Assembly: GCA_020633055.1 (NCBI GenBank) | Contig: JACKEJ010000015.1 | Span: forward strand, 1 to 64,000 | Direction: 5' to 3' | DNA from: Sandaracinaceae bacterium | GTDB taxonomy: Bacteria > Myxococcota_A > Polyangia > Polyangiales > Houyiibacteriaceae | Length of the DNA: 64,000 nt | Shown here: positions 1-8,046 of the stretch, in pieces | Layout: each line of letters begins with the position of its first letter | Numbering within the stretch: the stretch's first letter is position 1 | The notes under the pieces: model-generated | The model's database searches: none | Told to the model about the DNA's origin: nothing | What the model saw: only the letters and a program-made list of their open reading frames with translations | Program-made: the position numbers and the translations under genes

Positions 1-1
1 G

Positions 2-1204
2 ATGGGCGCCGCACGCGGTCCCGACGACTTTGCCGTGTCGGACATGGCGGTCTACGTGGAGCGGGCGCTCATGGCGGCGGCCGGGACATACCCGCGCGAC
101 GCCGCCTTTCAGTCTCAGGGCGAGGTCCTGTTGATCTTGGGCGCCCACACGTGGCTGGGCGGGGCCGCCCGGGTAGCGTGGATCCACGCAGCGGTTGCGG
201 CGGTGGCGGCCTCGGTGGTGCCGCGCACGGCCGCGCGACTCGGGCTCGGCGCACGCGGTCAGGCGCTCACGGGCCTGGTGGCGGCCACCTGGTTTCCCAC
301 GGCCATGTACACGCAGCTGTATCTCGGAGAGTCCGTGGCTGCATCGCTCACCCTGATCGCGGCGGCCACGTGGCTGGATGCGTTCGTCGGACGCGCGGGT
401 TCTGGGGTGTCGGGTTCTAGCCCAGCGGACGTAGCGTCGGTTGGCCCCCCATGGCATCAGGCTGTCGCAGGTCTCGCGCTGGGGCTGGCCTGCGTGTTCC
501 GCCCGAACCTGCAGCTCACGGTCGTGCTCGCTGTGGCTTGGATAGGGTGCGCGGGTCGACGCCACCACGCGGCGTTCTTCACTGGAGGCGCGACGATCGG
601 GCTGGCGTTCGCGTACGGGGTCACGCGCGCACTGATCCCGGACGGGCACGGCCTCGCCGAGAACGGAGGCTTCAACTTCTACATGTCGGTGGCGCCCATC
701 CGGCAGCTCGCCAGCACTTCGGCCGGAGGCGGGTGGGCCCCGATCGTGAACGCGGCGCTCTACTCCGAGGCCGTCACGACGGACGTCCCGCTGACGGACT
801 CCGGGTACTTCTATGCCGAGGCGTGGCGGCTGGTGACAGATCACCCGGGCGCGGCGCTCGTACGCTGGGGCACGAACCTGTGGTGCAGCACCGGCGCGGT
901 GATGACGTTTCCGGGCTTCGAGGGCGACGCGGGCGACACGCTCCTCTCGGTGTGTGCGGTAGCGAGCGCGGTCGCGGCGGTGGTCGGAGGGGTGGGAGCC
1001 GCCTACCGTGGGACGAGCGCCCAGCGAGCCCTGGTCTTGGTGGCGATCACGAGCAGCGTGATCACCTGCGCGTTGTTCATGGGTACGCCGCGCGCTCGGT
1101 ATCCCTTTGACGTGATCTTCCTGCTGTGTGGCGCCGCGCAAGTCTCGCGGCTCTTCCGACGTCGCGTGCCAACCGGGTCCGACTCCGCGCGCCGAGGAGG
1201 TTGA
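2..1204 (+). CDS. GT-C type multi-pass membrane glycosyltransferase-like protein (5' partial)
   Basis: About 400 residues, rich in hydrophobic segments (roughly eight helices). The N-terminal stretch around residues 13-24 (SDMAVYVERA) resembles the first periplasmic loop of GT39/ArnT-type polyprenyl-phosphate-sugar transferases, which follows a first membrane helix. That helix is missing here, so the gene most likely begins upstream of the window, although an ATG happens to lie at base 2. A second loop (YPRDAAFQSQGE) fits the same family. Such enzymes move a sugar from a lipid carrier to an acceptor at the membrane; the substrate cannot be read from the sequence. The stop is at 1202-1204, about 47 bases before the next gene on the same strand. 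Alternative: an uncharacterised membrane protein of similar topology. Confidence 0.6.
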   Translation: MGAARGPDDFAVSDMAVYVERALMAAAGTYPRDAAFQSQGEVLLILGAHTWLGGAARVAWIHAAVAAVAASVVPRTAARLGLGARGQALTGLVAATWFPTAMYTQLYLGESVAASLTLIAAATWLDAFVGRAGSGVSGSSPADVASVGPPWHQAVAGLALGLACVFRPNLQLTVVLAVAWIGCAGRRHHAAFFTGGATIGLAFAYGVTRALIPDGHGLAENGGFNFYMSVAPIRQLASTSAGGGWAPIVNAALYSEAVTTDVPLTDSGYFYAEAWRLVTDHPGAALVRWGTNLWCSTGAVMTFPGFEGDAGDTLLSVCAVASAVAAVVGGVGAAYRGTSAQRALVLVAITSSVITCALFMGTPRARYPFDVIFLLCGAAQVSRLFRRRVPTGSDSARRGG

Positions 1205-1250
1205 CCATGCCTCGATGCATGCGAGAGTCGCTCCAACGAGGAGGTCGGCG

Positions 1251-3359
1251 ATGCCCGCGTGGTTCGGATTCGTGTTGCTCGCAGTCGTGGTGAGTGGATG
1301 TGGTCAAGGTACGGACAGCGCGCGTGTGCGCGACGAGCCACCTCCCGCGAGCGCGCCCAGTGGTCCCACCGAAGCCGCGCATGAGCCGTCTGCGGAGACC
1401 CCTCGCGCTTCCCTCGCCCCCACGGCGCCTGCGTTGCCTGTCCCACGCGACGTCGCGGTCGACCTCGTCGCGCGCGAGAAGACTGCGTGCGCCGTGTTCC
1501 AGGGTGGCGCTGTGCGCTGCTGGGGCTTCGGCGGACAGGGCGAGCAGGGTCGCGGGCCTACGCAGTGCCTGACGGGGACGGCCGAGGTGTCCGGCATCGC
1601 CGACGCGCAGCAGTTGGTCGGCGGAACCGACTACGCGTGTGCGAAGCACCGCGACGGTCGCGCGAGCTGCTGGGGTTCTCAGCGCATCTACGGGTTCGAC
1701 AGCATCGCGTTCGACCAGGCGGAGGCGGGATCGATCGTGCCCTATCGCGTGCTCGCGGTCTCGGACGCGACGTCCATCACCCTCGGCAACTTCCCCGTCA
1801 CCCGCGACACACTCTGCTGGCTTCAGCCGAGCGGGGCGCTGCGCTGCAACCACGGGGACTCGGAGACCCGCCTCGAGAACTACGAGACGTCGATGCCCGA
1901 CGCCGTCGCGCTGCTGACACTGGGGACCATGCCTTGCGCGCGGTCGGCGACGAACCGACTGACCTGCCTCGCGCGCGGGAACGACGGCCGTGAGCAGCGC
2001 CCGACCTTCGAGCACGTCGTGCACGCTGCGGGCCGCGGGTCGACTGGCTGCCTCGTGTACGAGGACGGCGGCGTCGCGTGCGGGGATGCGCTGCGCGAGC
2101 TCGTGTTCAACAGGGTGCCCGACGCGCGTGACATGGTGTCCGTCGCCGTGGGGACGGAGTTCGCCTGTGGGCTGACGCACAACGCGCGTGTCGCCTGCTG
2201 GGGGGCGCACGCGCTCGGGAACGGGACCATCGATCCATCACCGACTCCGGTCATCGTCGAGGGCCTGCGCGACGTCGCGCAGGTGGTGGCCGGCGGGCTC
2301 TACGCGTGCGCGCGGACGCGAACTGGCGAAGTCTGGTGTTGGGGTGCGATGGGCGACGGGTCGCTCCCATACACCGGGCGGACCGACCCGGAGGCCCTCG
2401 CGCGTGCGCCAGTCGACGTGCCCAACCTGGTGGATGTCGCTGCCGTCGCTTCGTCGGACACGTACTCGTGCGCAGCGACCTCACGCGGCGAGGTGCGCTG
2501 CTGGGGCGCGGTTCCGGTGGGGTCGCGGCGCGTGATCACGCCCACCCCCACCGTCATCGAGGGCGTGGCCGACGTCCGCATGATGGCGCTGCTGCCGCGT
2601 CTCGCGTGCTTCCTGACGGACACTGGGGTCGCGTGTATCGGCGCGGACGCGACGACGGGCCCGTCGTCGGAGCGCACTCCCGGCGGTCGTCTCCACGTGG
2701 CCCAAGCGCGGGCCGGCGTGCGAGCCGACCGACTGGTGACCGCGTTCGGCGCCATCTGTGCGCGGACCGGAACCGCGTCGTGGGACTGCTGGGGTCACTC
2801 CGAGCGCGCCCCCGTCCCAGCGGCGTCGGTGTCGGCGGCGCTCGAAGGCCTGGTCAGCGTCGAGCACATCGAGCGCCACGTGGTGCGCGGCGTGAACGAG
2901 GCACGTGGAGAGGTGGTGATCTCGGCTCGAGCAGGCCAAGACGGGGGCCAAGCGCTCGTCCGCGGCATGGGGGTGCCCGTCGCGTTCGACGCAGACGGCG
3001 GGGTCGAAGACGAGCTCCCGTCGAACACGCCCTCGTACGGCGCCGAGTTCGCGTGCACCATCCAAGAGAGCGGTCTGGTGGCGTGCTGGGGAAGCAACGC
3101 TCGCGGCCAGCTGGGGCGCAACATGCGCCGTGACGCGAGACCCACCGCGATCCCCATCACGTCCCTCGGTCGCGCCCGAGCGGTCGCCGCGGGAGCGCAC
3201 CACGTGTGCGCCCTGCGGGATGCGGGGACCGTCGCGTGCTGGGGCGATGACACGTACGGGCAGCTGGGGCAGGGCACGGTCCGGCGCACCGAGCGACCCG
3301 CGCGCGTCGACTTCGACGCGCCGTGCGTGGAGGCCCCGCTCGACCCCCTGCCCCGCTAG
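1251..3359 (+). CDS. RCC1-like repeat lipoprotein
   Basis: About 702 residues. The start at 1251 was chosen because GAGGAGG lies at 1238-1244, six bases upstream, and it gives a lipoprotein signal peptide ending in a VVSGC lipobox; upstream in-frame ATGs (1215, 1128) fall inside the preceding gene. The mature part is about nine RCC1-type repeats of 45-60 residues, each marked by a CWG core (RCWGFG, ACWGSN, ACWGDD) often followed by GQLG. These repeats fold as beta-propeller blades. Many blades also carry a second Cys before the CWG block (YACA, FACG), suggesting disulfide-stabilised blades. In Myxococcota such proteins are surface lipoproteins of unknown role. A second protein of the same type follows at 3607. 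Its TAG stop lies inside the CTAG bordering the palindromic element. Confidence 0.85.
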   Translation: MPAWFGFVLLAVVVSGCGQGTDSARVRDEPPPASAPSGPTEAAHEPSAETPRASLAPTAPALPVPRDVAVDLVAREKTACAVFQGGAVRCWGFGGQGEQGRGPTQCLTGTAEVSGIADAQQLVGGTDYACAKHRDGRASCWGSQRIYGFDSIAFDQAEAGSIVPYRVLAVSDATSITLGNFPVTRDTLCWLQPSGALRCNHGDSETRLENYETSMPDAVALLTLGTMPCARSATNRLTCLARGNDGREQRPTFEHVVHAAGRGSTGCLVYEDGGVACGDALRELVFNRVPDARDMVSVAVGTEFACGLTHNARVACWGAHALGNGTIDPSPTPVIVEGLRDVAQVVAGGLYACARTRTGEVWCWGAMGDGSLPYTGRTDPEALARAPVDVPNLVDVAAVASSDTYSCAATSRGEVRCWGAVPVGSRRVITPTPTVIEGVADVRMMALLPRLACFLTDTGVACIGADATTGPSSERTPGGRLHVAQARAGVRADRLVTAFGAICARTGTASWDCWGHSERAPVPAASVSAALEGLVSVEHIERHVVRGVNEARGEVVISARAGQDGGQALVRGMGVPVAFDADGGVEDELPSNTPSYGAEFACTIQESGLVACWGSNARGQLGRNMRRDARPTAIPITSLGRARAVAAGAHHVCALRDAGTVACWGDDTYGQLGQGTVRRTERPARVDFDAPCVEAPLDPLPR

Positions 3360-3523
3360 CAGCCCGTTGAAGAACTACCCTTTCTATCGCGCTAGCAACC
3401 GGGGCTCAATTGCCGCACGGTGAGGGAGCAGAACCTCGATGGTTCTGCGACCGAGGCGTGCGGCAAGTGGGCCTCGGGCTGCAAGCGAGAGGAAGGGAAG
3501 GTTCTTCAACGGGCTGCTAGCGG
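3353..3523. mobile_element. 171-bp palindromic MITE-like element with CTAG borders
   Basis: A perfect 23-bp inverted repeat occupies 3353-3375 and 3501-3523 (inner part CAGCCCGTTGAAGAAC). Each arm contains CTAG (3356-3359 and 3517-3520), consistent with a 4-bp target duplication, though CTAG is itself a palindrome. Inside, the element stays self-complementary: TTGCCGCAC pairs with GTGCGGCAA, and the centre is GCAGAACC-TCGAT-GGTTCTGC. The whole unit could form one long imperfect hairpin. There is no coding capacity. It sits between two RCC1-like genes and overlaps the stop codon of the first. The terminal sequence resembles ends I associate with IS1182/IS4-type elements, so it may be a non-autonomous derivative; that link is from memory. 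It could also act as a transcription terminator. Confidence 0.75.
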
Positions 3524-3606
3524 CGACCGGGTCCGAGGAGTGCGAGGGGCGTACGAGGAGCCGACGTGCGTTTGTGCTATCCCTCGGCCATGCAGGAGGT
3601 GTCACC

Positions 3607-5637
3607 TTGAAGGACATGCGAGCGAGGCGATACGGGGCCCTGGTGGTGGTGGGCTGTCTCGGCGCAACGCTGCTCGCGGCGGCGTGCGCAGGGCGCGAGT
3701 CTCCGCCGACAGTGCCGTCCCCCGCGCCGGTGCGACTCCCGGCGCTCGGCTACGCGCACCGGCTGCACGCCGACGAATACATGCTGTGTGACGAAGGGCC
3801 CGAGGGACGTCTCCGTTGCTATGGGCTCACCCCACTCCAGACCGACGAGGAAGGCTGGGTCACGTTCGCGGACGGCTTCAGCAGCGTCTCGATGGGGGCT
3901 GCGCAAGTCTGCGGACTGAGGGCGGGCCGGGTCGTGTGCTGGGGAGACAACGCCGTCACCCCGTCGGACGACACGCACCTCGCGCTGTGCACCGCAGCGT
4001 CCTTCCATGATGAGGACCGCGTGCGCGAGGTCGCGGTCAGCGGGGCGATGGGGTGCATCGTCACGGACAGTCGGACGGTCCGCTGCTGGGGCGACGAGTC
4101 GGAGTCGACGAGTCCCACGACCGCCGTGGGCCTCGTCGAAGGCGCCCACGGGTTGTCGGTCTCTCTCTGGCAAGGGTGCGCGCTGACGTCCGACGGCGTG
4201 CGCTGCTGGGGTAGCTCCATCATGGACGACGAGATCGCGACCCTCGAACACAGCTACCGCGTGGACGTGCCGGACCCCGCCCAAGTGGTGGTGGGTAGCG
4301 ACTCGGCCTGCGCCCGAAGCTCCGATGGACGGGTTTTCTGCTGGGGCCACGACTACAACGGCTCTCTCGGCCGCGGAGCCGTCACGACCTACGCACGCCT
4401 CGGCGTAGAGCGCGTCGATGGCATTCAGGCCGTCGACTTGGTGGGGTCCGAGCGAACCGTGTGTGCTCGCGGTGAGGACGGGCGGACCTATTGTTGGGGC
4501 GACAACGCGCGCGGGCAGCTGGGCCTCGGCCACACGCGGCGCGTGGACACGCCCACGCACGTACCAGCACTGGATGGAGCGCTGGATGTCGCACCTGGTC
4601 TGGACTTCATCTGTGCGCGCTTCGCACAGGACGGCATCCGCTGCGCGGGTGACCTGGCGCCGCTGCAGTTCGAGGCCGTCCCCGAGGAGCACGGTCCCGC
4701 AGCCCTGCGGGGCGTTACGGCCACTGCCGTCTTCACGTCCGAACAGACCACGTGTATACGGGCCGCCACCGGGCTGCGCTGCTTCGGGGGCGCACAGACG
4801 GACAGCCGCGGATACGAGGAGGCCGTCGCAGGTTGGGACCCGGGTGTCCTTGACCCCGACGAGATCGCCGACCTCTACATCTACCTCGACGAGCCCTGTG
4901 TCCGTTGGCGTGATGGTCGGCTTGCCTGCCGGCGTGACGACGCGCGGTTCGAGCGTACGGGGACGCTGGCGCTCACGGCCGACAGCGCGGTCGTGTGCTT
5001 CGTGGATTCCACACGCCACGTCCACTGTGCGCACCGCTACGACACCGACGCTCCCGTCCCCGTCGCTGGTCTCGAGGACGCCGCGCTGATCGCGATGGAC
5101 GCGGGGCGTGTGTGCGCCGTGTCGACTCGAGGGGCCCTGGCCTGCGCTCACATGCGCGCGGGACGAGGCGAGCCCGCAGACACGCTCCGAGCCGGCTTCA
5201 CGGACATCCGCGCCCTCGCCCTCGCGGGCAACCAGACCTGCGTGGTGCGCCAAGGCGGCGAGCTCGTGTGCTGGGAGGGGGTGGCGCGCTACGAGGGCAC
5301 GATCAACGGCATCTCGACCGTGGCGCATGGCGTCGACCAGATGTGCGTGCTGCAGGAGGGTCGCGTGCGCTGCATCGAGTTCGTCGACGGCCGGATGTCG
5401 CTGGGTCCAGCCGTGCCCGGCGTCGACGCGGTGGTCCAGCTGTCGACGGGCTTGGGACACTTCTGCGCGCGCCGCGAAGACGGCGAGGTGCTCTGCTGGG
5501 GGAGAAACCGGTACGCACAGCTGGGACGGTCGCTGCCGGCGCTGCGCCTCGACTTCGTGCGCATCCCGGACGTCGAGGTGACTCCCGTGCGAGCGGCCAG
5601 CTTCGAGTGCCGCGAAAACGAAGACGACGTGTATTGA
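3607..5637 (+). CDS. RCC1-like repeat lipoprotein (second copy)
   Basis: About 676 residues. AGGAGGT at 3594-3600 is ideally placed for a TTG start at 3607; the nearest ATG (3616) would be 15 bases away, so TTG is preferred and ATG is the alternative. The signal peptide ends in a LLAAAC lipobox. The body holds eight or more degenerate RCC1-like blades with CWG cores (VCWGDN, RCWGDE, FCWGHD, YCWGDN, LCWGRN). Some blades have lost the motif (RCFGGA, VCWEGV). It has the same architecture and size as the upstream lipoprotein, so the two are probably an old duplication, now separated by the palindromic element. It is predicted to be anchored to the outer membrane or cell surface as a beta-propeller binding platform; the ligand is unknown. 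Confidence 0.85.
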   Translation: MKDMRARRYGALVVVGCLGATLLAAACAGRESPPTVPSPAPVRLPALGYAHRLHADEYMLCDEGPEGRLRCYGLTPLQTDEEGWVTFADGFSSVSMGAAQVCGLRAGRVVCWGDNAVTPSDDTHLALCTAASFHDEDRVREVAVSGAMGCIVTDSRTVRCWGDESESTSPTTAVGLVEGAHGLSVSLWQGCALTSDGVRCWGSSIMDDEIATLEHSYRVDVPDPAQVVVGSDSACARSSDGRVFCWGHDYNGSLGRGAVTTYARLGVERVDGIQAVDLVGSERTVCARGEDGRTYCWGDNARGQLGLGHTRRVDTPTHVPALDGALDVAPGLDFICARFAQDGIRCAGDLAPLQFEAVPEEHGPAALRGVTATAVFTSEQTTCIRAATGLRCFGGAQTDSRGYEEAVAGWDPGVLDPDEIADLYIYLDEPCVRWRDGRLACRRDDARFERTGTLALTADSAVVCFVDSTRHVHCAHRYDTDAPVPVAGLEDAALIAMDAGRVCAVSTRGALACAHMRAGRGEPADTLRAGFTDIRALALAGNQTCVVRQGGELVCWEGVARYEGTINGISTVAHGVDQMCVLQEGRVRCIEFVDGRMSLGPAVPGVDAVVQLSTGLGHFCARREDGEVLCWGRNRYAQLGRSLPALRLDFVRIPDVEVTPVRAASFECRENEDDVY

Positions 5638-5719
5638 CCCGCGTCGCAGTCCGTCAGCGCCGCGCACGCCGAAGTCTCCGCCCACGAGCCAGTTTCATGG
5701 AGGAGTCGACGGCGCCGAG

Positions 5720-6463
5720 CTACGCGGCCACCGCCAGCGCGACGGCATCCGGCCCCGCAGGAAAGCGCAGCTGTCCCGAGGTGTCGGTGGCCGCGCGGTA
5801 CACGGCCTCGGCGACGTCCGTCTCGCGCGTGTGCTCTGCGGGCGCGGCATAGGCGGCGAACACCTGCTGCACGAAGGGCGCGTATGCCTCGGGCATGTCG
5901 CCGCCCGCGCGCGCGCCCGTGTTGCTCGCGAAGGCCGTCGTCGCGCAGTAGCCGGGCTCCACGAGCTTCGCCCGAATGCCGAGCCCTTCCAGCTCGAAGG
6001 CGAGCGACGCGGTGAAGCCCTCGATGGCCATCTTGCTGGCGGTGTAGGCCGCGACGAGTGGCATGGGCGCGAGGGTGGCGCTGGAGGTGACGTTCACGAT
6101 CACGCCGGAGCCCTGCGCGCGGAAGCGGGGCAGCGCGGCGTGCGTCATCGCCATGGTGCCGAAGGTGTTGGTCTCGAAGACCTCGCGCAGCGCTGCGAGC
6201 GGCATGGCCTCGAAGGGCCCGAAGGCCCCGATGCCCGCGTTGTTCACGAGGACGTCCAGCGGGCCGGCCTCGTCGAGGCAGCGCGCGATGCTCTCGGGGT
6301 CCGTCACGTCGAGGCGCATCAGGCGCAGCCGCTCGGACGATGGGAGGAGCTCGGGCCGAGGGTGGCGCATCGTCGCGACGACGTTCCAGCCACGCGACAG
6401 AAAGTGCCGCGCCGTCTCGAGCCCGTAACCAGAGGAAGAACCGGTGATGAGTGCTGTGTGCAT
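5720..6463 (-). CDS. Short-chain dehydrogenase/reductase
   Basis: A 247-residue classical SDR. The Rossmann nucleotide-binding motif TGSSSGYG is at residues 7-14, NNAG at 74-77, a candidate catalytic Ser at 127/128, and the YxxxK pair at Tyr140/Lys144. Length is typical of the family (about 250). It would catalyse NAD(P)-dependent oxidoreduction of an alcohol/carbonyl substrate in the cytoplasm; the substrate is not readable. It is transcribed divergently from an AraC regulator at 6537, and the shared 73-bp gap carries an AT-rich inverted repeat. This is the usual arrangement for a regulator controlling its neighbour. It ends convergently with the RCC1-like gene, with an 82-base gap. Confidence 0.88.
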   Translation of the reverse strand: MHTALITGSSSGYGLETARHFLSRGWNVVATMRHPRPELLPSSERLRLMRLDVTDPESIARCLDEAGPLDVLVNNAGIGAFGPFEAMPLAALREVFETNTFGTMAMTHAALPRFRAQGSGVIVNVTSSATLAPMPLVAAYTASKMAIEGFTASLAFELEGLGIRAKLVEPGYCATTAFASNTGARAGGDMPEAYAPFVQQVFAAYAAPAEHTRETDVAEAVYRAATDTSGQLRFPAGPDAVALAVAA

Positions 6464-6493
6464 GCACCCTGAGTAGCGCCCTGTTCACGGACT

Positions 6494-6527
6494 ATCTATA
6501 ATGCTTCGTCCATCTTTCATTATCGAT
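6494..6527. promoter_or_regulatory. AT-rich inverted repeat between divergent SDR and AraC genes
   Basis: ATCTATAATG at 6494-6503 and CATTATCGAT at 6518-6527 form 10-bp inverted arms with one mismatch. Each arm contains a near-consensus -10 box pointing outward (TATAAT on the plus strand, GATAAT on the minus strand), in an otherwise very GC-rich region. It may be back-to-back promoters, an AraC operator, or both. No convincing -35 hexamers were found. Confidence 0.4.
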
Positions 6528-6536
6528 CGTCCAGCC

Positions 6537-7433
6537 ATGAGTGATCCCCTCTCCGAGCTCATCAGCCTGCTCCGGCCCCGCACGGTGTTCTCCAAGCCCA
6601 TCAGCGGCGCGGGCCGCTGGGCGGTCCGCTACTCGGAGTTCGGTCAGCCCAGCTTCTGCACGGTGCTGGAGGGGAGCTGCCGGCTCGTGGTCGACGGTCA
6701 CGGCGCGCTGACGCTCGAAGCGGGTGACTTCGTGCTGCTGCCCGCGACCCCGGGGTTCACCATGTCGAGCTTCCAGCGCGCCACCCCCGTGCACGTGGAC
6801 CCACGCGCAGAGCCCCCCGCCACGGCCGAGGTGCGGCACGGGCGCGCGGGTCCGCCCGACGTGCGCCTCCTGGGAGGCTACTTCGTGTTCGACTCCCCGG
6901 ACGCCGCGCTGCTGGTCTCGCTCCTGCCGCGCGTGGTGCACGTGCGCAACGCCGAGCGCCTCGCGCTGCTCGTGCGCCTGGTCGACGAAGAAGCGCGCGG
7001 CCAGCTCGCGGGGAGCGACTTCGTGCTCTCGCGCTTGGTGGACGCGCTGCTGGTCGAAGCGCTGCGGTCCGCGACGGGGGAGGACGCACCGCCCGGGCTC
7101 CTGCGGGGCCTCCACGACGAACGCCTGGCGCCCGCGCTGAGACAGATGCACGCGGACGTCACGCGTGCATGGTCCGTCGGAGAGCTCGCCAAGGCCGCGG
7201 CCCTGTCGCGCTCGGGGTTCTTCGACCGCTTCACGCGCACCATGGGCGTGCCTCCGATGGAGTACCTGCTGGCGTGGCGCATGGCCCTCGCGAAGGAGCT
7301 CTTGCGGGAACACGACGTGGCGCTGACCGACATAGCCACGCGCGTGGGCTATGGCTCGGCGAGCGCGTTCAGCACCGCGTTCAGCCGGCACGTGGGGATG
7401 CCGCCCAGCCACTACGCGCAGGCGCACGCGTGA
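6537..7433 (+). CDS. AraC-family regulator with N-terminal cupin domain
   Basis: About 298 residues. The start at 6537 (MSDPLSELIS) is preferred over 6501, because the 6501 ATG lies inside a TATAAT-like -10 box and family members usually begin with a DPLS-LL-LLRPR stretch. Residues 8-190 form the cupin-type sensing domain (Cupin_6, with the characteristic LEAGDFVLLP segment). Residues about 200-295 hold two helix-turn-helix motifs (WSVGELAKAAALSRSGF and DIATRVGYGSASAFS) ending in the usual PSHY stretch. It would bind a small ligand and control transcription. The divergent SDR gene is the obvious target, with the inverted repeat at 6494-6527 a candidate operator. Confidence 0.85.
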   Translation: MSDPLSELISLLRPRTVFSKPISGAGRWAVRYSEFGQPSFCTVLEGSCRLVVDGHGALTLEAGDFVLLPATPGFTMSSFQRATPVHVDPRAEPPATAEVRHGRAGPPDVRLLGGYFVFDSPDAALLVSLLPRVVHVRNAERLALLVRLVDEEARGQLAGSDFVLSRLVDALLVEALRSATGEDAPPGLLRGLHDERLAPALRQMHADVTRAWSVGELAKAAALSRSGFFDRFTRTMGVPPMEYLLAWRMALAKELLREHDVALTDIATRVGYGSASAFSTAFSRHVGMPPSHYAQAHA

Positions 7434-7530
7434 CTCGCGTCGCAGGCGCCTCGGAAGCCGGGCCAGGCGCACGCCAGCAGGCGCGCAGGCAACCGCGAGG
7501 CGGCGGGCAGCGTTCACGTCAGCGGCGCGC

Positions 7531-8001
7531 TCAGGCCAGCGGTTCGCTCGCGGGCGACGTGCGGCGGTAGGTCGCGGCCTGACCGCACGCCCGTCCCTCT
7601 GCGTCGAGCAGGTTCCACACGGTCACGTCTTCGATCCAGAAGCGCCGGCCCGACTTCGCGATGCGCAGCCCCCGATAGCCGCTCGCGTACCCCTTCTCTG
7701 CGACCGAGCTGAGCAGCGCTTCGCGCTCGGCGCGGTTGGGCGCCTCGGCAGACAGACGTGAGGGCATCCCGATCAGCTCGTCCCAGGTGTACTCGAAGCA
7801 ATTCAGCGCGGCACGGTTGGCGTAGACGAAGCGCGGGTCGGCCTCGTCGTTGTGCGCGAGCACGCAGTAGGGCGCGCTCTCGTCGAGCCAGCGCGCGAGC
7901 TCGAGGGGGTCACGCTCGCCGGGTTCCAGCGGCTCGCCGAGCAGGCGTTGGTACGAGTCGACGATGGCGGCGAGGGGCGCGAGGCTGTGCGGCGGGGCCA
8001 T
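7531..8001 (-). CDS. MEKHLA (PAS-like) domain protein
   Basis: A 156-residue single-domain protein. Motifs FVYANRAALNCFEYTW (about residues 58-73), LIGMPSRLSAE and the WIEDVTVWNL stretch near residue 125 are the hallmarks of the MEKHLA domain, a PAS-like module found alone in bacteria and attached to plant HD-ZIP III regulators. It probably binds a small ligand or senses a signal in the cytoplasm; it has no output domain of its own. It lies 45 bases beyond the stop of the giant kinase gene on the same strand, so the two may be co-transcribed and the domain could be a sensor partner for the kinase (inference). Confidence 0.75.
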   Translation of the reverse strand: MAPPHSLAPLAAIVDSYQRLLGEPLEPGERDPLELARWLDESAPYCVLAHNDEADPRFVYANRAALNCFEYTWDELIGMPSRLSAEAPNRAEREALLSSVAEKGYASGYRGLRIAKSGRRFWIEDVTVWNLLDAEGRACGQAATYRRTSPASEPLA

Positions 8002-8046
8002 GGGCGGGGATGATAGCGGAGCTCGGCGCCCCGTCTCGCGTCGAGG

